DNA of 48,799 bases from Streptomyces sp. CBMA156 (GCF_014596515.1 NZ_MSJQ01000253.1:1-48799), one strand, 5' to 3'; counted from the first letter of the stretch, positions 39,133 through 47,722 are shown. The notes: a model not told the origin generated them from the sequence alone. Program-made: numbers and translations.

Positions 39133-40133
39133 GGGTCGAGGAGGGCGGGCGGGGTGTCGTTCTTCTCGTGTGCCGCGAGGTCGACGCCGGGGGCGACGAC
39201 GGCGTCGATCGCGTCCAGCACGTCGGGTGTGAGCACGGTGTCGGCGGCGGCGAGTTGGGCGTGCAGGTGGTCCGGGGTGCGGGGGCCGATGAGGGCGCTG
39301 GTCACGGCGGGGTGCGCGGTGACGAATCCGAGTGCGAGCTGGATCATCGTCAGGCCCGCGTCCCCGGCGACCGTGGCCAGTTGCTCGACCGCGTCGAGCC
39401 TGGCCCGGTTGGCCGGCACGGTGGTGTCGAAGCGCTGCGGCATGAACGTCGAGCGGTTGGTGGTGATCTCCCGGCCCGCGCGGATCGCGCCCGACAGCCA
39501 GCCCGAGGCCAGCGGGCTCCACGCCAGCACGCCGAGGCCGTACTCCTCCGTCACGGGCAGCACGTCGGCCTCGATGCCGCGCTGGAGGATCGAGTAGCTG
39601 GGCTGCTCGGTGACGTAGCGGCCCAGGTGGTGCTCGCGGGCGGCCCACTGGCCCTGCACGATGCGGTACGCGGGGAAGGTAGAAGAGCCGAAGTAGCGGA
39701 TCTTGCCCGCGCGTTGCAGGTCGGTCAGGGCGGACAGGGTCTCCTCGTCGCCGGTGCTCGGGTCCCAGCGGTGGATCTGGTAGAGGTCGACGTGGTCGAC
39801 GCCGAGGCGGCGCAGGCTGCCGTCCAGCGCCGTGACCAGCCGACGGCGCGAGGCGCCCCGGTGGTTGCGCTCCTCGCCCGTCGGCAGGCCGGCCTTGGTG
39901 GCCAGCACGATGTCGTCGCGGCGGCCGGCGATGGCCTTGCCGACCATCTCCTCCGATTCGCCGCCGCCGTACACGTCGGCCGTGTCGATCAGGTTGATCC
40001 CGGCGGCGAGGGCGGCGTCGACGATGGCGGTGGCCTCGTCCTGGGTGGTCCGCCCGAGCCTGCCGAAGTTCATCGCGCCGAGCGCGAGGGAGCTGGCCTG
40101 TACGCCGGTGCGGCCCAGGGTGCGGTACTGCAT
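39114..40133 (-). CDS. Aldo/keto reductase
   Basis: A 339-aa NADPH-dependent oxidoreductase with the TIM-barrel AKR pattern. The catalytic tetrad is visible: Asp and Tyr in 'NLIDTADVYGGGESEEMVG', Lys in 'IVLATKAGLP', His in 'HVDLYQIHRWDP'. The C-terminal 'TMIQLALGFVTAHPAVTSALIGPRTPDHLHAQLAA' is the cofactor-binding region of YghZ/Tas-like members. ATG 40133 follows GGAGGAA. It reduces aldehydes or ketones; the natural substrate is unknown. The alpha/beta hydrolase upstream is on the same strand 87 bases away and may be co-transcribed. Confidence 0.95.
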   Translation of the reverse strand: MQYRTLGRTGVQASSLALGAMNFGRLGRTTQDEATAIVDAALAAGINLIDTADVYGGGESEEMVGKAIAGRRDDIVLATKAGLPTGEERNHRGASRRRLVTALDGSLRRLGVDHVDLYQIHRWDPSTGDEETLSALTDLQRAGKIRYFGSSTFPAYRIVQGQWAAREHHLGRYVTEQPSYSILQRGIEADVLPVTEEYGLGVLAWSPLASGWLSGAIRAGREITTNRSTFMPQRFDTTVPANRARLDAVEQLATVAGDAGLTMIQLALGFVTAHPAVTSALIGPRTPDHLHAQLAAADTVLTPDVLDAIDAVVAPGVDLAAHEKNDTPPALLDPSRRRR

Positions 40134-40220
40134 GGCTGTGTTCCTCCATGACGGTTCGAGGGAGTGAAGGGGGTGAGGGTGGCGCGTGGCTCCCGGGACT
40201 GCGGCGCGTGGCGCCCGGCA

Positions 40221-41180
40221 CTACTTGGACTCGACCCGCCCGAGAGGGTCGGGGCCGGCCGCGAGCAGTGCGCACGCCGCGCCCCAGGCGGGATCCCCGG
40301 GGCGGAGCCGGCTGCGCAGGTACGCCCAGGTGAGCCGCTGGACCACGGCGACCCGCCCGGAGTGCTCGTCCGTGGTCTCGGCGGCGTCGTATCCGGAGAT
40401 CCCGCCGAGACCGTGCTCCGCGCCGAACAGCGTGAGCAGGGACTTGGGGCCGGGGGAGAGGACGTACGGGTCGGTGTGCCAGGCCGCGCCGCGCACCGTC
40501 AGGTGGGGGGAGAGGTCCTGGTCGCCGGCGACCACGAGGGCGGGCGTCGTCATCCGGGAGAAGTCCGTGGTCAGGAGGAACGGGTGGCGCTCGGCGGTGG
40601 ACCGGGTGAGGGCGTCGCCCCCTCGGCCGGGCGCGGCGAACAGTACGCCCGCCGTGATGCGGGGGTCGGCGAGGTCCGCCTCCGTGCCGTCGTGGGGGTC
40701 GGTGAGGCGGGCGCCCAGCAGCAGGCTCGCGGTGTGGCCGCCCATGGAGTGTCCGGCCACGGCCACTCTGCTCCGGTCCAGGCGTCCGAGGAGCTGTGGG
40801 ACGGCGGCCTCGATCAGGTCGAGGCGGTCGAGGATGCGCGTCATGTCCTCGGCCCGCGACCGCCAGTGCAGCGGCGCGCCAGGGGTGTCGGGGTCCAGGC
40901 GCAGTGTTCCGGAGCTCAGGTGGGTGGGCTGGACGACGGCGAAGCCGTGCGCCGCCCAGTGGTCGGCGAGCGGGGCGTAGCCGTTCAGGGAGGAGAGGTG
41001 GTTCGAGGGCCCCTGGCCGTGGGAGAGGAGGACGATCGGCAGGTCGCCTCCGGTCACCGGGGCGGAGACCCGTACGTGCAGGTCCACGGCGCGGCCGGGG
41101 GCCGGCAGGACCACCGGGGCGACCGAGAGGACGGGGGCGGGTTCGCTGACGGTGTCAGCGGTGTGGTTCGACGTGTCCAT
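40221..41180 (-). CDS. Alpha/beta hydrolase (dienelactone hydrolase/PET-hydrolase-like, COG4188)
   Basis: A 319-aa hydrolase without signal peptide. 'LPIVLLSHGQGPSNHLSSL' is the oxyanion region, 'VAVAGHSMGGHTASLLLG' the nucleophile elbow with the catalytic Ser, 'ALVVAGDQDLSP' the Asp and 'FGAEHGLGG' the His. The family includes esterases and lipases of the PAF-acetylhydrolase group. ATG 41180. It is divergent from a TetR gene with twin palindromes between them, so it is very probably repressed by that protein; this regulated pair is common in streptomycetes and is often induced by an ester-like compound. Confidence 0.9.
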   Translation of the reverse strand: MDTSNHTADTVSEPAPVLSVAPVVLPAPGRAVDLHVRVSAPVTGGDLPIVLLSHGQGPSNHLSSLNGYAPLADHWAAHGFAVVQPTHLSSGTLRLDPDTPGAPLHWRSRAEDMTRILDRLDLIEAAVPQLLGRLDRSRVAVAGHSMGGHTASLLLGARLTDPHDGTEADLADPRITAGVLFAAPGRGGDALTRSTAERHPFLLTTDFSRMTTPALVVAGDQDLSPHLTVRGAAWHTDPYVLSPGPKSLLTLFGAEHGLGGISGYDAAETTDEHSGRVAVVQRLTWAYLRSRLRPGDPAWGAACALLAAGPDPLGRVESK

Positions 41181-41267
41181 GAGGTGCCTTTCCCTTCCCG
41201 CGGCTGCCGGGCTGGTGCGGCAGGCGGCGGGGGAGGCGGATGGGAAGACCCCGCTCGACTAGACTCA

Positions 41268-41312
41268 AAGCGGAACCTTGTTCCAGATACGATACGGAAC
41301 GCTGTTCCGCTT
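41268..41312. promoter_or_regulatory. Twin palindromic TetR operators
   Basis: GGAACCTTGTTCC (41272-41284) and GGAACGCTGTTCC (41296-41308) are two copies of GGAAC-N3-GTTCC with centres 24 bp apart. The outer bases AAGCGGAAC and GTTCCGCTT also mirror each other. Two TetR dimers side by side would block both divergent promoters. Confidence 0.85.
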
Positions 41313-41341
41313 AGTCAATCGCCACCCGGACGGAGATCGTG

Positions 41342-41953
41342 GTGTCCACAGCAGACCGGTCCGCGCAGACGTCGGCCCCGGCCCCGGCCCGAGGCAAGCG
41401 GGCCGACGCGCTGCGCAACCAGCAGGCGCTCCTCGCGGCCGCCGCCGAGGTGTTCGCCGCCTCCGGCGTCGATGCGCCGATCCGTACCATCGCGGCGACG
41501 GCCGGCGTCGGCGTCGGGACGATCTACCGGCACTTCCCGACCCGGGCGGACCTCGTCGTGGCCGTCTACCGCCACCAGGTCGAGGCCTGCGCCGAGGCCG
41601 GCCCGGCCCTGCTGGCCGACGTGGACTCCCCGCTCGCGGCGCTGCGGCAGTGGGTCGACCTCTTCGTGGACTTCCTGGTCACCAAGCACGGACTCGCCAA
41701 CGCGGTGCAGTCGGACAGCGGCTTCGACGCGCTGCACGCCTACTTCGTCGACCGCCTGGTACCCGTCTGCACCCGACTGCTCGACGCCGCCGTCGACGCC
41801 GGCGAGATCGAGCCCGGCACGCAGGCGTACGAGCTGATGCGCGGCATCGGCAACCTCTGTATCGGGCGCGACAGCGACCCCGGCTACGACCCGCGCCGGC
41901 TGATCGACCTGCTGCTCCGGGGGCTGCGGCCGCAGGCCGCGGAGGCGGGCTGA
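41342..41953 (+). CDS. TetR/AcrR family regulator
   Basis: A 203-aa regulator. The HTH is at residues 20-65 ('RADALRNQQALLAAAAEVFAASG', 'APIRTIAATAGVGVGTIYRHFPTRADLVVAVY'), a textbook TetR sequence. The C-terminal domain (SBP-type TetR) is helical, with 'GLANAVQSDSGFDALHAYFVDRLVPVCTRLLDAAVDAGEI'. Two in-frame GTG codons lie at 41339 and 41342; the second has the better distance to GGAG (41332-41335). It most likely represses itself and the divergent hydrolase through the twin operators. Confidence 0.93.
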   Translation: MSTADRSAQTSAPAPARGKRADALRNQQALLAAAAEVFAASGVDAPIRTIAATAGVGVGTIYRHFPTRADLVVAVYRHQVEACAEAGPALLADVDSPLAALRQWVDLFVDFLVTKHGLANAVQSDSGFDALHAYFVDRLVPVCTRLLDAAVDAGEIEPGTQAYELMRGIGNLCIGRDSDPGYDPRRLIDLLLRGLRPQAAEAG

Positions 41954-42110
41954 AGGCCTGCGCATCGTGGCTCGCGGGGCCTTCCGGCGCCCAAGTGGCC
42001 TCCGCGAAGCGCTGGTTCTGCCTACATCGCAGGGAAGCGTCTTCGGGTATCCGGCTCTTCGGCGACGTGGCGCGCCGGTGATGGAACGGCGGCCTGACAG
42101 GAGGCGGAGG

Positions 42111-42140
42111 CGGGGCTGTGCGGCCGGACGCGCAGCCCCG
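42111..42140 (+). terminator. Hairpin terminator after TetR gene
   Basis: CGGGGCTGTGCG (42111-42122) pairs with CGCGCAGCCCCG (42129-42140) with one G-T pair and a 6-nt loop. The rest of 41954-42258 holds only this and the promoter of the next operon. Confidence 0.65.
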
Positions 42141-42188
42141 CACTCGTTCTCGGCTGCCCCGCGGTTCGCGCCACGGTGGCTCGTGGCA

Positions 42189-42231
42189 TTGACAGGGGCC
42201 TTCGGCGGCTGAATGCTAAGCAAGCGCTTAG
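42189..42231 (+). promoter_or_regulatory. Promoter and 16-bp palindrome before the phosphotransferase/acyl-CoA dehydrogenase operon
   Basis: TTGACA at 42189-42194. The palindrome CTAAGCAAGCGCTTAG (42216-42231) has 6-bp arms around AAGC and lies where the -10 and start site are expected. It resembles TetR-type operators of lipid and sterol degradation genes (for KstR2 the published pattern is AnCAAGnnCTTGnT; here one base differs). No matching regulator is adjacent. Confidence 0.6.
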
Positions 42232-42258
42232 TCAACGAGAAGGCCGAGGAGCCGCCCG

Positions 42259-43287
42259 ATGTCCGAGACCCCTGCCTCCCCTCCGGGTGTGGACCTGAAT
42301 CGTCTCCGTTCCCATCTGGAGCGTGAGCTGCCCGGTCTGGCCCAGGGGCCGCTGCGGGCCGACCTGATCGAAGGAGGCCGCTCGAACCTGACGTACGTCC
42401 TCGGCGACGGCGCCTCCCGGTGGGTGCTGCGTCGGCCGCCGCTCGGGCACGTCCTGGCCACCGCGCACGACATGGGGCGCGAGTACCGCGTGATGACCGC
42501 GCTGCGCGGCACCGGGGTGCCCGTGCCCCGCACGCTGCTGCTCGACCCCGGCACCGACACCCTCGGCGCGCCCTGGTACCTCATGGAGTACGTCCCCGGC
42601 ACCGCGCACCGGGACGCCGCCCCGCTGGCCGCCCTCGGTGAGCAGCGGGTGCACGCGCTCGGGAGCAGGCTGGTCGACACCCTGGCGGTCCTGCACCGGA
42701 TCGATCCCGCCGAGGTGGGCCTCGCCGACTTCGGGCGCCCCGAGGGCTACCTGGAGCGCCAGCTGCGCCGCTGGTCCCAGCAGCTCGCCGCCTCCCGCAG
42801 CCGCGACCTGCCCGACCTGGACCGGCTGCACGACCTGCTCGGCCGGCGGCTGCCCGTCTCGCCCGCGCCCGCGCTCGTGCACGGCGACTACCGCCTCGAC
42901 AACGTCCTGGTGGACGAGGGCGACAGCATCACCGCCGTCCTGGACTGGGAGATGTCCACCCTCGGCGACCCGCTCACCGACGTCGGCCTCCTGGTGATGT
43001 ACACCGAACTCGCCGGTGTCGGCGGCGGCATCATCCCCGCCGCGATGACCGCCCCCGGCTTCCCGAAGCCCGACGAGATCGTCGCCTCCTACGCCGGGGC
43101 GACCGGCCGCCGGGCGGAGGACCTCGACTGGTACGTCGCCTTCGCCTCCTTCAAGCTCGCCGCCGTCGCCGAGGGCATCCACTTCCGCTTCCAGCAGGGC
43201 CGCACCCTCGGCGCCGGCTTCGACCGCGCGGGCGAGATGGCCCCGATCCTCGCCCGGCACGGCCTGAGCACCCTCAAGGAGAACTGA
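42259..43287 (+). CDS. Phosphotransferase family protein (ACAD10/aminoglycoside phosphotransferase-like)
   Basis: A 342-aa kinase-fold protein. 'LIEGGRSNLTYVLGDGASRWVLRRPP' is the nucleotide-binding N-lobe, 'ALVHGDYRLDNVLVD' the catalytic loop and 'AVLDWEMSTLGDPLTDVG' the metal-binding D-x-E region. Such proteins are encoded with acyl-CoA dehydrogenases in actinomycetes, and the mammalian ACAD10/11 fuse both; there the kinase acts on 4-hydroxy acyl-CoAs. The next gene starts 5 bases on, so they form an operon for unusual fatty acid breakdown. ATG 42259 follows GAGAAGGCCGAGGAG. Confidence 0.92.
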   Translation: MSETPASPPGVDLNRLRSHLERELPGLAQGPLRADLIEGGRSNLTYVLGDGASRWVLRRPPLGHVLATAHDMGREYRVMTALRGTGVPVPRTLLLDPGTDTLGAPWYLMEYVPGTAHRDAAPLAALGEQRVHALGSRLVDTLAVLHRIDPAEVGLADFGRPEGYLERQLRRWSQQLAASRSRDLPDLDRLHDLLGRRLPVSPAPALVHGDYRLDNVLVDEGDSITAVLDWEMSTLGDPLTDVGLLVMYTELAGVGGGIIPAAMTAPGFPKPDEIVASYAGATGRRAEDLDWYVAFASFKLAAVAEGIHFRFQQGRTLGAGFDRAGEMAPILARHGLSTLKEN

Positions 43288-43292
43288 GACCG

Positions 43293-44522
43293 ATGGACTT
43301 CGCCTACGACGCCAGGACGAACGAACTCCGCGAGCAGCTGCTCGCCTTCATGGACGAGCACGTGTACCCGGCCGAGCCCGTCCTCGCCGCCCAGCTCGCC
43401 GACCCGGCCCGGGACCGCTGGGCCGTCCCGCCGGTCGTCGCCGGCCTCCAGGCCGAGGCCCGCAAGCAGAGCCTCTGGAACCTGTTCTTCGTGGACCAGC
43501 GCGGCCTGCCCGGCGAGTCCGGTGCCGGTCTGACCAACCTCCAGTACGCGCCGCTCGCCGAGATCACCGGCCGCAGCATCCAGTTGGCCCCACCCGCGCT
43601 CAACTGCGCCGCCCCCGACACCGGCAACATGGAGCTGCTCGCCCAGTTCGGCAGCGCCGAGCAGCGCGAGCGCTGGCTGCGGCCGCTGCTGGACGGGGAG
43701 ATCCGCTCCGCGTTCGCGATGACCGAGCCCGAGGTCGCCTCCTCGGACGCCACCAACATCGCCACCCGGATCGAACGGGACGGCGACGAGTACGTCGTCA
43801 ACGGCCGCAAGTGGTACATCACCGGGGCGATGAACCCCGACTGCCGGATCCTCATCGTGATGGGCAAGACCGACCCGGCCGCCGAGCCGCACCGGCAGCA
43901 GAGCATGGTGCTCGTCCCGCGCGACACCCCGGGCGTGACCGTCCGGCGCGGCATGACGGTCTTCGGGTACGACGACGCCGACCACGGCGGCCACGCCGAG
44001 GTGCTGTTCGAGGACGTCCGGGTTCCGGTGGGGAACCTGATCGGGGAGGAGGGCGCCGGCTTCGCCATCGCCCAGGCCCGGCTCGGCCCCGGCCGCATCC
44101 ACCACTGCATGCGGGCCATCGGCATCGCCGAGCGGGCGCTGGAGCTGATGTGCCGCCGGGCCACCGAGCGGGTCGCGTTCGGGAAGCCGCTCGCCGAGCA
44201 GGGCGTGGTGCAGGACTGGATCGCCGAGTCCCGGGTGCGGATCGAGCAGCTGCGGCTGCTGGTGCTGAAGACCGCCTGGCTGATGGACACCGTCGGCAAC
44301 CGGGGCGCCCACACCGAGATCCAGGCGATCAAGATCGCCACCCCGCGCACCGTCGAGTGGATCCTGGACAAGGCCGTCCAGGCGCACGGCGCGGCCGGCG
44401 TCAGCCAGGACACCCCGCTCGCCCAGCTCTGGGCCGGCAACCGCACCCTGCGGCTGGCCGACGGCCCGGACGAGGTGCACAAGCGCTCGCTGGCCCGGCG
44501 GGAGCTCAGGAAGTACCGCTAG
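43293..44522 (+). CDS. Acyl-CoA dehydrogenase (ACAD10/11-like)
   Basis: A 409-aa flavoenzyme. 'AFAMTEPEVASSDATNIATRIERDGDEYVVNGRKWYITGA' is the FAD/substrate signature, 'GAGFAIAQARLGPGRIHHCMRAIGIAERALELM' the central helix and 'VQAHGAAGVSQDTPLAQLWAGNRTLRLADGPDEVHK' the C-terminal region with the family's R-x-x-D-G-P-D-E-V-H motif. It oxidises acyl-CoA at C2-C3. Its partner upstream, the phosphotransferase, may first phosphorylate a 4-hydroxy group so that this enzyme can remove it as phosphate, as known for the mammalian pair; here that is an inference. Confidence 0.95.
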   Translation: MDFAYDARTNELREQLLAFMDEHVYPAEPVLAAQLADPARDRWAVPPVVAGLQAEARKQSLWNLFFVDQRGLPGESGAGLTNLQYAPLAEITGRSIQLAPPALNCAAPDTGNMELLAQFGSAEQRERWLRPLLDGEIRSAFAMTEPEVASSDATNIATRIERDGDEYVVNGRKWYITGAMNPDCRILIVMGKTDPAAEPHRQQSMVLVPRDTPGVTVRRGMTVFGYDDADHGGHAEVLFEDVRVPVGNLIGEEGAGFAIAQARLGPGRIHHCMRAIGIAERALELMCRRATERVAFGKPLAEQGVVQDWIAESRVRIEQLRLLVLKTAWLMDTVGNRGAHTEIQAIKIATPRTVEWILDKAVQAHGAAGVSQDTPLAQLWAGNRTLRLADGPDEVHKRSLARRELRKYR

Positions 44523-44550
44523 GCCCGGCGGTACTCCAGCCCGCTCCTGG

Positions 44551-44597
44551 CGAGTGAAGGGCAACGCGGGTTCGACCCGTGTGTCGCCCTTCACTCG
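44551..44597 (+). terminator. Hairpin terminator after acyl-CoA dehydrogenase
   Basis: CGAGTGAAGGGC (44551-44562) and GCCCTTCACTCG (44586-44597) are exact 12-bp complements; inside them CGGG-TTCGA-CCCG forms a second stem. Confidence 0.8.
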
Positions 44598-44607
44598 TTC
44601 GAGGGAT

Positions 44608-44623
44608 GACAAAACGTTTTGTC
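44608..44623. promoter_or_regulatory. Perfect 16-bp palindrome upstream of the MpaB-type gene
   Basis: GACAAAACGTTTTGTC is fully symmetric and has the central CG of LacI/GntR-type operators; with flanks it reads TGACAAAACG/CGTTTTGTCG. It lies 142 bases before the GTG start. No LacI-type gene is in the window. Confidence 0.65.
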
Positions 44624-44764
44624 GCGCAGCCGAGGTACGGCGTTCTGTCAGAGTCGGAAGCATGCCGCCGCTCGTTGATCCATCTGCGCGGGACGCCGTG
44701 TCGACCGCGGTTCCCGGCACGTACCGACCGGCGGCTCCCCCTCGGCGAAGGAAGGAGCCCTTCG

Positions 44765-45919
44765 GTGGCTTTGACGATCCAGAACGCGGCGCAGGAGCTG
44801 GAGGCCGCGGGCCAGGCAGGTGACCCGCAGGCCGATCAGCTCGTCTCCGATCTGCTCGACCACAAGGAAATCGACGGCGTCAACGCCCTCTTCCGCACCA
44901 TCGGGACACTCAAGCCCGGGCAGGACCTCTCCCGACTGCCCCAGCGGCTGGCGGACTTCCTGCGGGAGGCCGCCGCGCCGCCGCCGGACTGGTCGGAGGC
45001 GGACGTCGACGCCGCGGAGGGCTTCTTCGGTCATCACCACGGTGAAGTGACCATGCTCCAGGGCACCGTCGGCCTGATCGGCACCTACCTCTCCCCGACA
45101 GGCGCGTTCACGCTCCGCTCGACCGGCCGGCTCGGCGGCGTCAAGGGTCCGGGCCGGCGCCTGTCGCAGTCGTCCCGGCTGTTCCTCGACATGGGCAACA
45201 AGAACGCCCTGCGCGACGGCACCCTCGCGGCGAACGTCACCAAGGTCCGCCTGGTCCACGCCTCCGTGCGGCAGTTGCACAAGAGGAGCGGCACCTGGGA
45301 CTACGCCAAGTGGGGCGAGCCGGTGCCGGTCAAGTACACCACCGGCGCCTCCTGCGTGTTCAGCGTGCAGATCCTGGAGGCGATGAAGAACCTCGGCATC
45401 GACGTCTCCGAGGAGGACGCCCACGGGTTCATGTGTGCCTGGCACTACGTCAACCACTACCTCGGCACTCCCGAGCGGTGGCAGCTGCCCAAGGACGCCG
45501 ACCTGGTCACGCGCATCTGGACCCAGGTGCGCGACGACGAGTGGAAGAAGAGCGAGGACGGCGTCTTCATGACGCAGCAGGCCGTCGACTTCTACAAGCA
45601 GTTCTACCTCGGCCCCACGCACGACGCGCTCATGGCCCTGGTCCGGCACGCGCTCACCGACAAGTACGCCGACATGGCCGGCGTGCCCAAGGGTGTCCTC
45701 GACCTCGCCGCCGGTCCGCTCGCCGCCGGCCACGGCGTGGTCAGCGGCCTGGGCGGCGGGCTCCTCGGCGGTTCCGTCCAGAAGGCCACCGGCGTCAACC
45801 CCTACAAGGACGTCCTGGGCATGGCCTCCGAGACGTTCAACCAGATCCAGAAGTTCGCGCTCACCCACGACCAGGACGACCAGCCGCAGATGCACCAGGA
45901 ACTCGGCGACGACCGCTGA
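44765..45919 (+). CDS. Oxygenase MpaB family protein (DUF2236)
   Basis: A 384-aa protein of the heme-binding group that includes fungal MpaB and the latex-clearing protein Lcp of rubber-degrading actinomycetes. Recognisable parts: 'LVHASVRQLHKRSGTWDYAKWGEPV' (with a likely heme-ligand His), 'DAHGFMCAWHYVNHYLGTPERW', and a helical C-terminus. It has no signal peptide, unlike Lcp, so it should act in the cytosol. The GTG at 44765 has AAGGAAGGAG 8 bases upstream. Cleavage of an unsaturated lipid or isoprenoid is possible; the substrate is not known. Confidence 0.85.
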   Translation: MALTIQNAAQELEAAGQAGDPQADQLVSDLLDHKEIDGVNALFRTIGTLKPGQDLSRLPQRLADFLREAAAPPPDWSEADVDAAEGFFGHHHGEVTMLQGTVGLIGTYLSPTGAFTLRSTGRLGGVKGPGRRLSQSSRLFLDMGNKNALRDGTLAANVTKVRLVHASVRQLHKRSGTWDYAKWGEPVPVKYTTGASCVFSVQILEAMKNLGIDVSEEDAHGFMCAWHYVNHYLGTPERWQLPKDADLVTRIWTQVRDDEWKKSEDGVFMTQQAVDFYKQFYLGPTHDALMALVRHALTDKYADMAGVPKGVLDLAAGPLAAGHGVVSGLGGGLLGGSVQKATGVNPYKDVLGMASETFNQIQKFALTHDQDDQPQMHQELGDDR

Positions 45920-45927
45920 GCACCGCA

Positions 45928-45971
45928 CGCCGTGCCCCCGCCGACCTCACAGGCCGGGCGGGGGCACGGCG
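45928..45971 (+). terminator. 15-bp hairpin terminator after MpaB-type gene
   Basis: CGCCGTGCCCCCGCC (45928-45942) and GGCGGGGGCACGGCG (45957-45971) are exact complements, 9 bases past the stop. Confidence 0.85.
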
Positions 45972-46074
45972 CCGCTGCCGCTGCCGCCAGGGTGGAACCT
46001 GTCAGACGCGCCAGGCCGCCCGGGCCGGATCCGCCCCCTTGACCCGGGCGGGACATCTGCGGAAGTTTGCTGCC

Positions 46075-46293
46075 ATGCGACTGCACTTCATCGGCGCCGA
46101 CCCGCTCGGGGGCCCGGCCATGGTCTGGGTCGACCTGGACGCGGCGAGCATCGTCGTCAAGGGCCTCAAAGCGCTCCCCGACGACCCGCGCGTCGTCCCC
46201 ATGCCCGGCACCGAGGCCATCGAACTGCCGGACCGCATGAGGCCGATCCTCCTGGAGGCGGTCGAGTTCGTCGAGGCGCTCGGGCGGGACTGA
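46075..46293 (+). CDS. Small conserved-looking hypothetical protein (72 aa)
   Basis: A 72-aa cytosolic protein with alternating strands and one helix: 'MRLHFIGADPLGGPAMVWVDLDAASIVVKG', then 'VVPMPGTEAIELPDRMRPILLEAVEFVEALGRD'. The opening resembles small streptomycete proteins of unknown role. TTGACC at 46040 could be its -35. No clear ribosome site other than GGAAG at 46061. It lies alone between two terminator-bounded genes. Confidence 0.6.
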   Translation: MRLHFIGADPLGGPAMVWVDLDAASIVVKGLKALPDDPRVVPMPGTEAIELPDRMRPILLEAVEFVEALGRD

Positions 46294-46432
46294 CCGGCCG
46301 TCACCCGCACCGTCCCGTAAGGGTGTGACACCCGGGTACTCAGGGACCGGTCGGCCCCCTGGTATGACGGCCGCGGCCCGTCCCCGACCGTAGTGTCCTC
46401 CGTGTTCGACCGATCGGAACACGGAGGAACTC

Positions 46433-47722
46433 ATGGGCATTGCGGGACGCGCCGTCGCGACGGTGGTGCTGGCGGCGACCGCGGTGGCGGCGCTGGCGGG
46501 CACGGTGGGGACAGCCGCGGCGGGCGCGCTCGCGCCGCCGGAGGCCGGTACCGGGCGGCAGGCGCGGGCCTGGCTGCCGGAGCCCAGCGGGCCGTACCCG
46601 ATCGGGACGACCGCCCTGCACCTCACCGACCCCGGACGGGAGGACCCGTGGCAGCCCGGGCGGCGGCGCGAGCTGATGATCAGCCTCTGGTACCCGACCT
46701 CCCACCCGGCCGCCGGAGCCGACCGCGCCCCGTACATGGAGCCCGCCGCCGGCCGGCACTTCGACGGCCCGGACGGCGTCGGCCTGCTCAACTACGGCAC
46801 CGCTCCCGGCCGCACCGACTGGTCGGCGATCCGCACCCACGCCCGCCGGGACGCCCCGGCGCTGCCCGGCGGCCCGCGCCCGGTGGTGCTGTACTCGCCC
46901 GGCCTCGGCGACCCGCGCACCTGGGGGACGGCGCTGGTCGAGGACCTCGCCTCGCGCGGCTACGTGGTGGTCACCGTCGACCACACCTACGAGGCCTCCG
47001 AAGTCGCCTTCCCCGACGGCGACCTGGCCACCTCGGTGCTCCCCGGCATGCTCGGGCAACCCGGCCTGGACATCGGCGCGGTGCTCCGCAAGGCGATGGA
47101 CACCCGGGTCGCCGACACCCGCTTCGTGCTGGACCGGCTCGGCGGCCTGGCCGACCGGCCGGGCCTGCCCGCCGGGCTGGCCGCGGCCCTCGACCTCACC
47201 CGGATCGGCATGGTCGGCCAGTCGGCGGGCGGCTTCACCGCGCTCCAGACCATGCACGACGACCCGCGGATCACGGCGGGCGTCAACATGGACGGCCAGC
47301 TGCACTTCCCCGGCCCGGACGGCCACACCGGCGTCGTCCTGCCCAGCGTCGCCGAGGACGGCCTGAACCGGCCGTTCCTGCTGATGGGCACCAGTGGCGA
47401 GGACTCCGGCGGCTACCGCGACCAGCCCGGCTGGAACGCCCTGTGGCAGCACAGCACCGGCTGGCACGCCGACGTCACCCTCACCGGCTCCCGCCACGGC
47501 TCGTACACCGACGCCCAGCCGCTGCTGCCCCAGCTCGCCCGGCAGGGCGTGCTCGACGCGGAGCAGCTGCGCAGGGACGTCGGCGACATCCGCCCCGGCC
47601 GCGCCGAACTCGCCACCCGCTCCTACGTCGCGTCCTTCTTCGACCGCTGGCTGCGCGGCCAGGACGACCACCTGCTGGACGGGCCCTCGGCGCGCTTCCC
47701 TGAGGTGGCGTACGAGCGGTAG
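46433..47722 (+). CDS. Secreted alpha/beta hydrolase, platelet-activating factor acetylhydrolase-like
   Basis: A 429-aa exported hydrolase. Signal peptide residues 1-30 (VATVVLAATAVAALAGTVG core). 'ELMISLWYPTSHPA' and 'PRPVVLYSPGLGDPRTWGTALVEDLASRGYVVVTVDH' are the PAF-AH II-like N-terminal strands. The nucleophile elbow is GQSAGG in 'RIGMVGQSAGGFTAL' (G-Q-S rather than G-H-S), the acid lies in 'NMDGQLHF' or later, and His in 'LTGSRHGSYTDA'. Such enzymes hydrolyse short acyl esters and sometimes polyesters. ATG 46433 follows GGAGGA. The upstream sequence has an imperfect palindrome GTTCGACCGATCGGAAC (46414-46430 area). Confidence 0.9.
   Translation: MGIAGRAVATVVLAATAVAALAGTVGTAAAGALAPPEAGTGRQARAWLPEPSGPYPIGTTALHLTDPGREDPWQPGRRRELMISLWYPTSHPAAGADRAPYMEPAAGRHFDGPDGVGLLNYGTAPGRTDWSAIRTHARRDAPALPGGPRPVVLYSPGLGDPRTWGTALVEDLASRGYVVVTVDHTYEASEVAFPDGDLATSVLPGMLGQPGLDIGAVLRKAMDTRVADTRFVLDRLGGLADRPGLPAGLAAALDLTRIGMVGQSAGGFTALQTMHDDPRITAGVNMDGQLHFPGPDGHTGVVLPSVAEDGLNRPFLLMGTSGEDSGGYRDQPGWNALWQHSTGWHADVTLTGSRHGSYTDAQPLLPQLARQGVLDAEQLRRDVGDIRPGRAELATRSYVASFFDRWLRGQDDHLLDGPSARFPEVAYER

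Noticed and set aside
44551..44597. tRNA T-arm-like GGGTTCGACCC inside a hairpin
   Set aside because: No other tRNA arm fits; the outer 12-bp stem marks a terminator.
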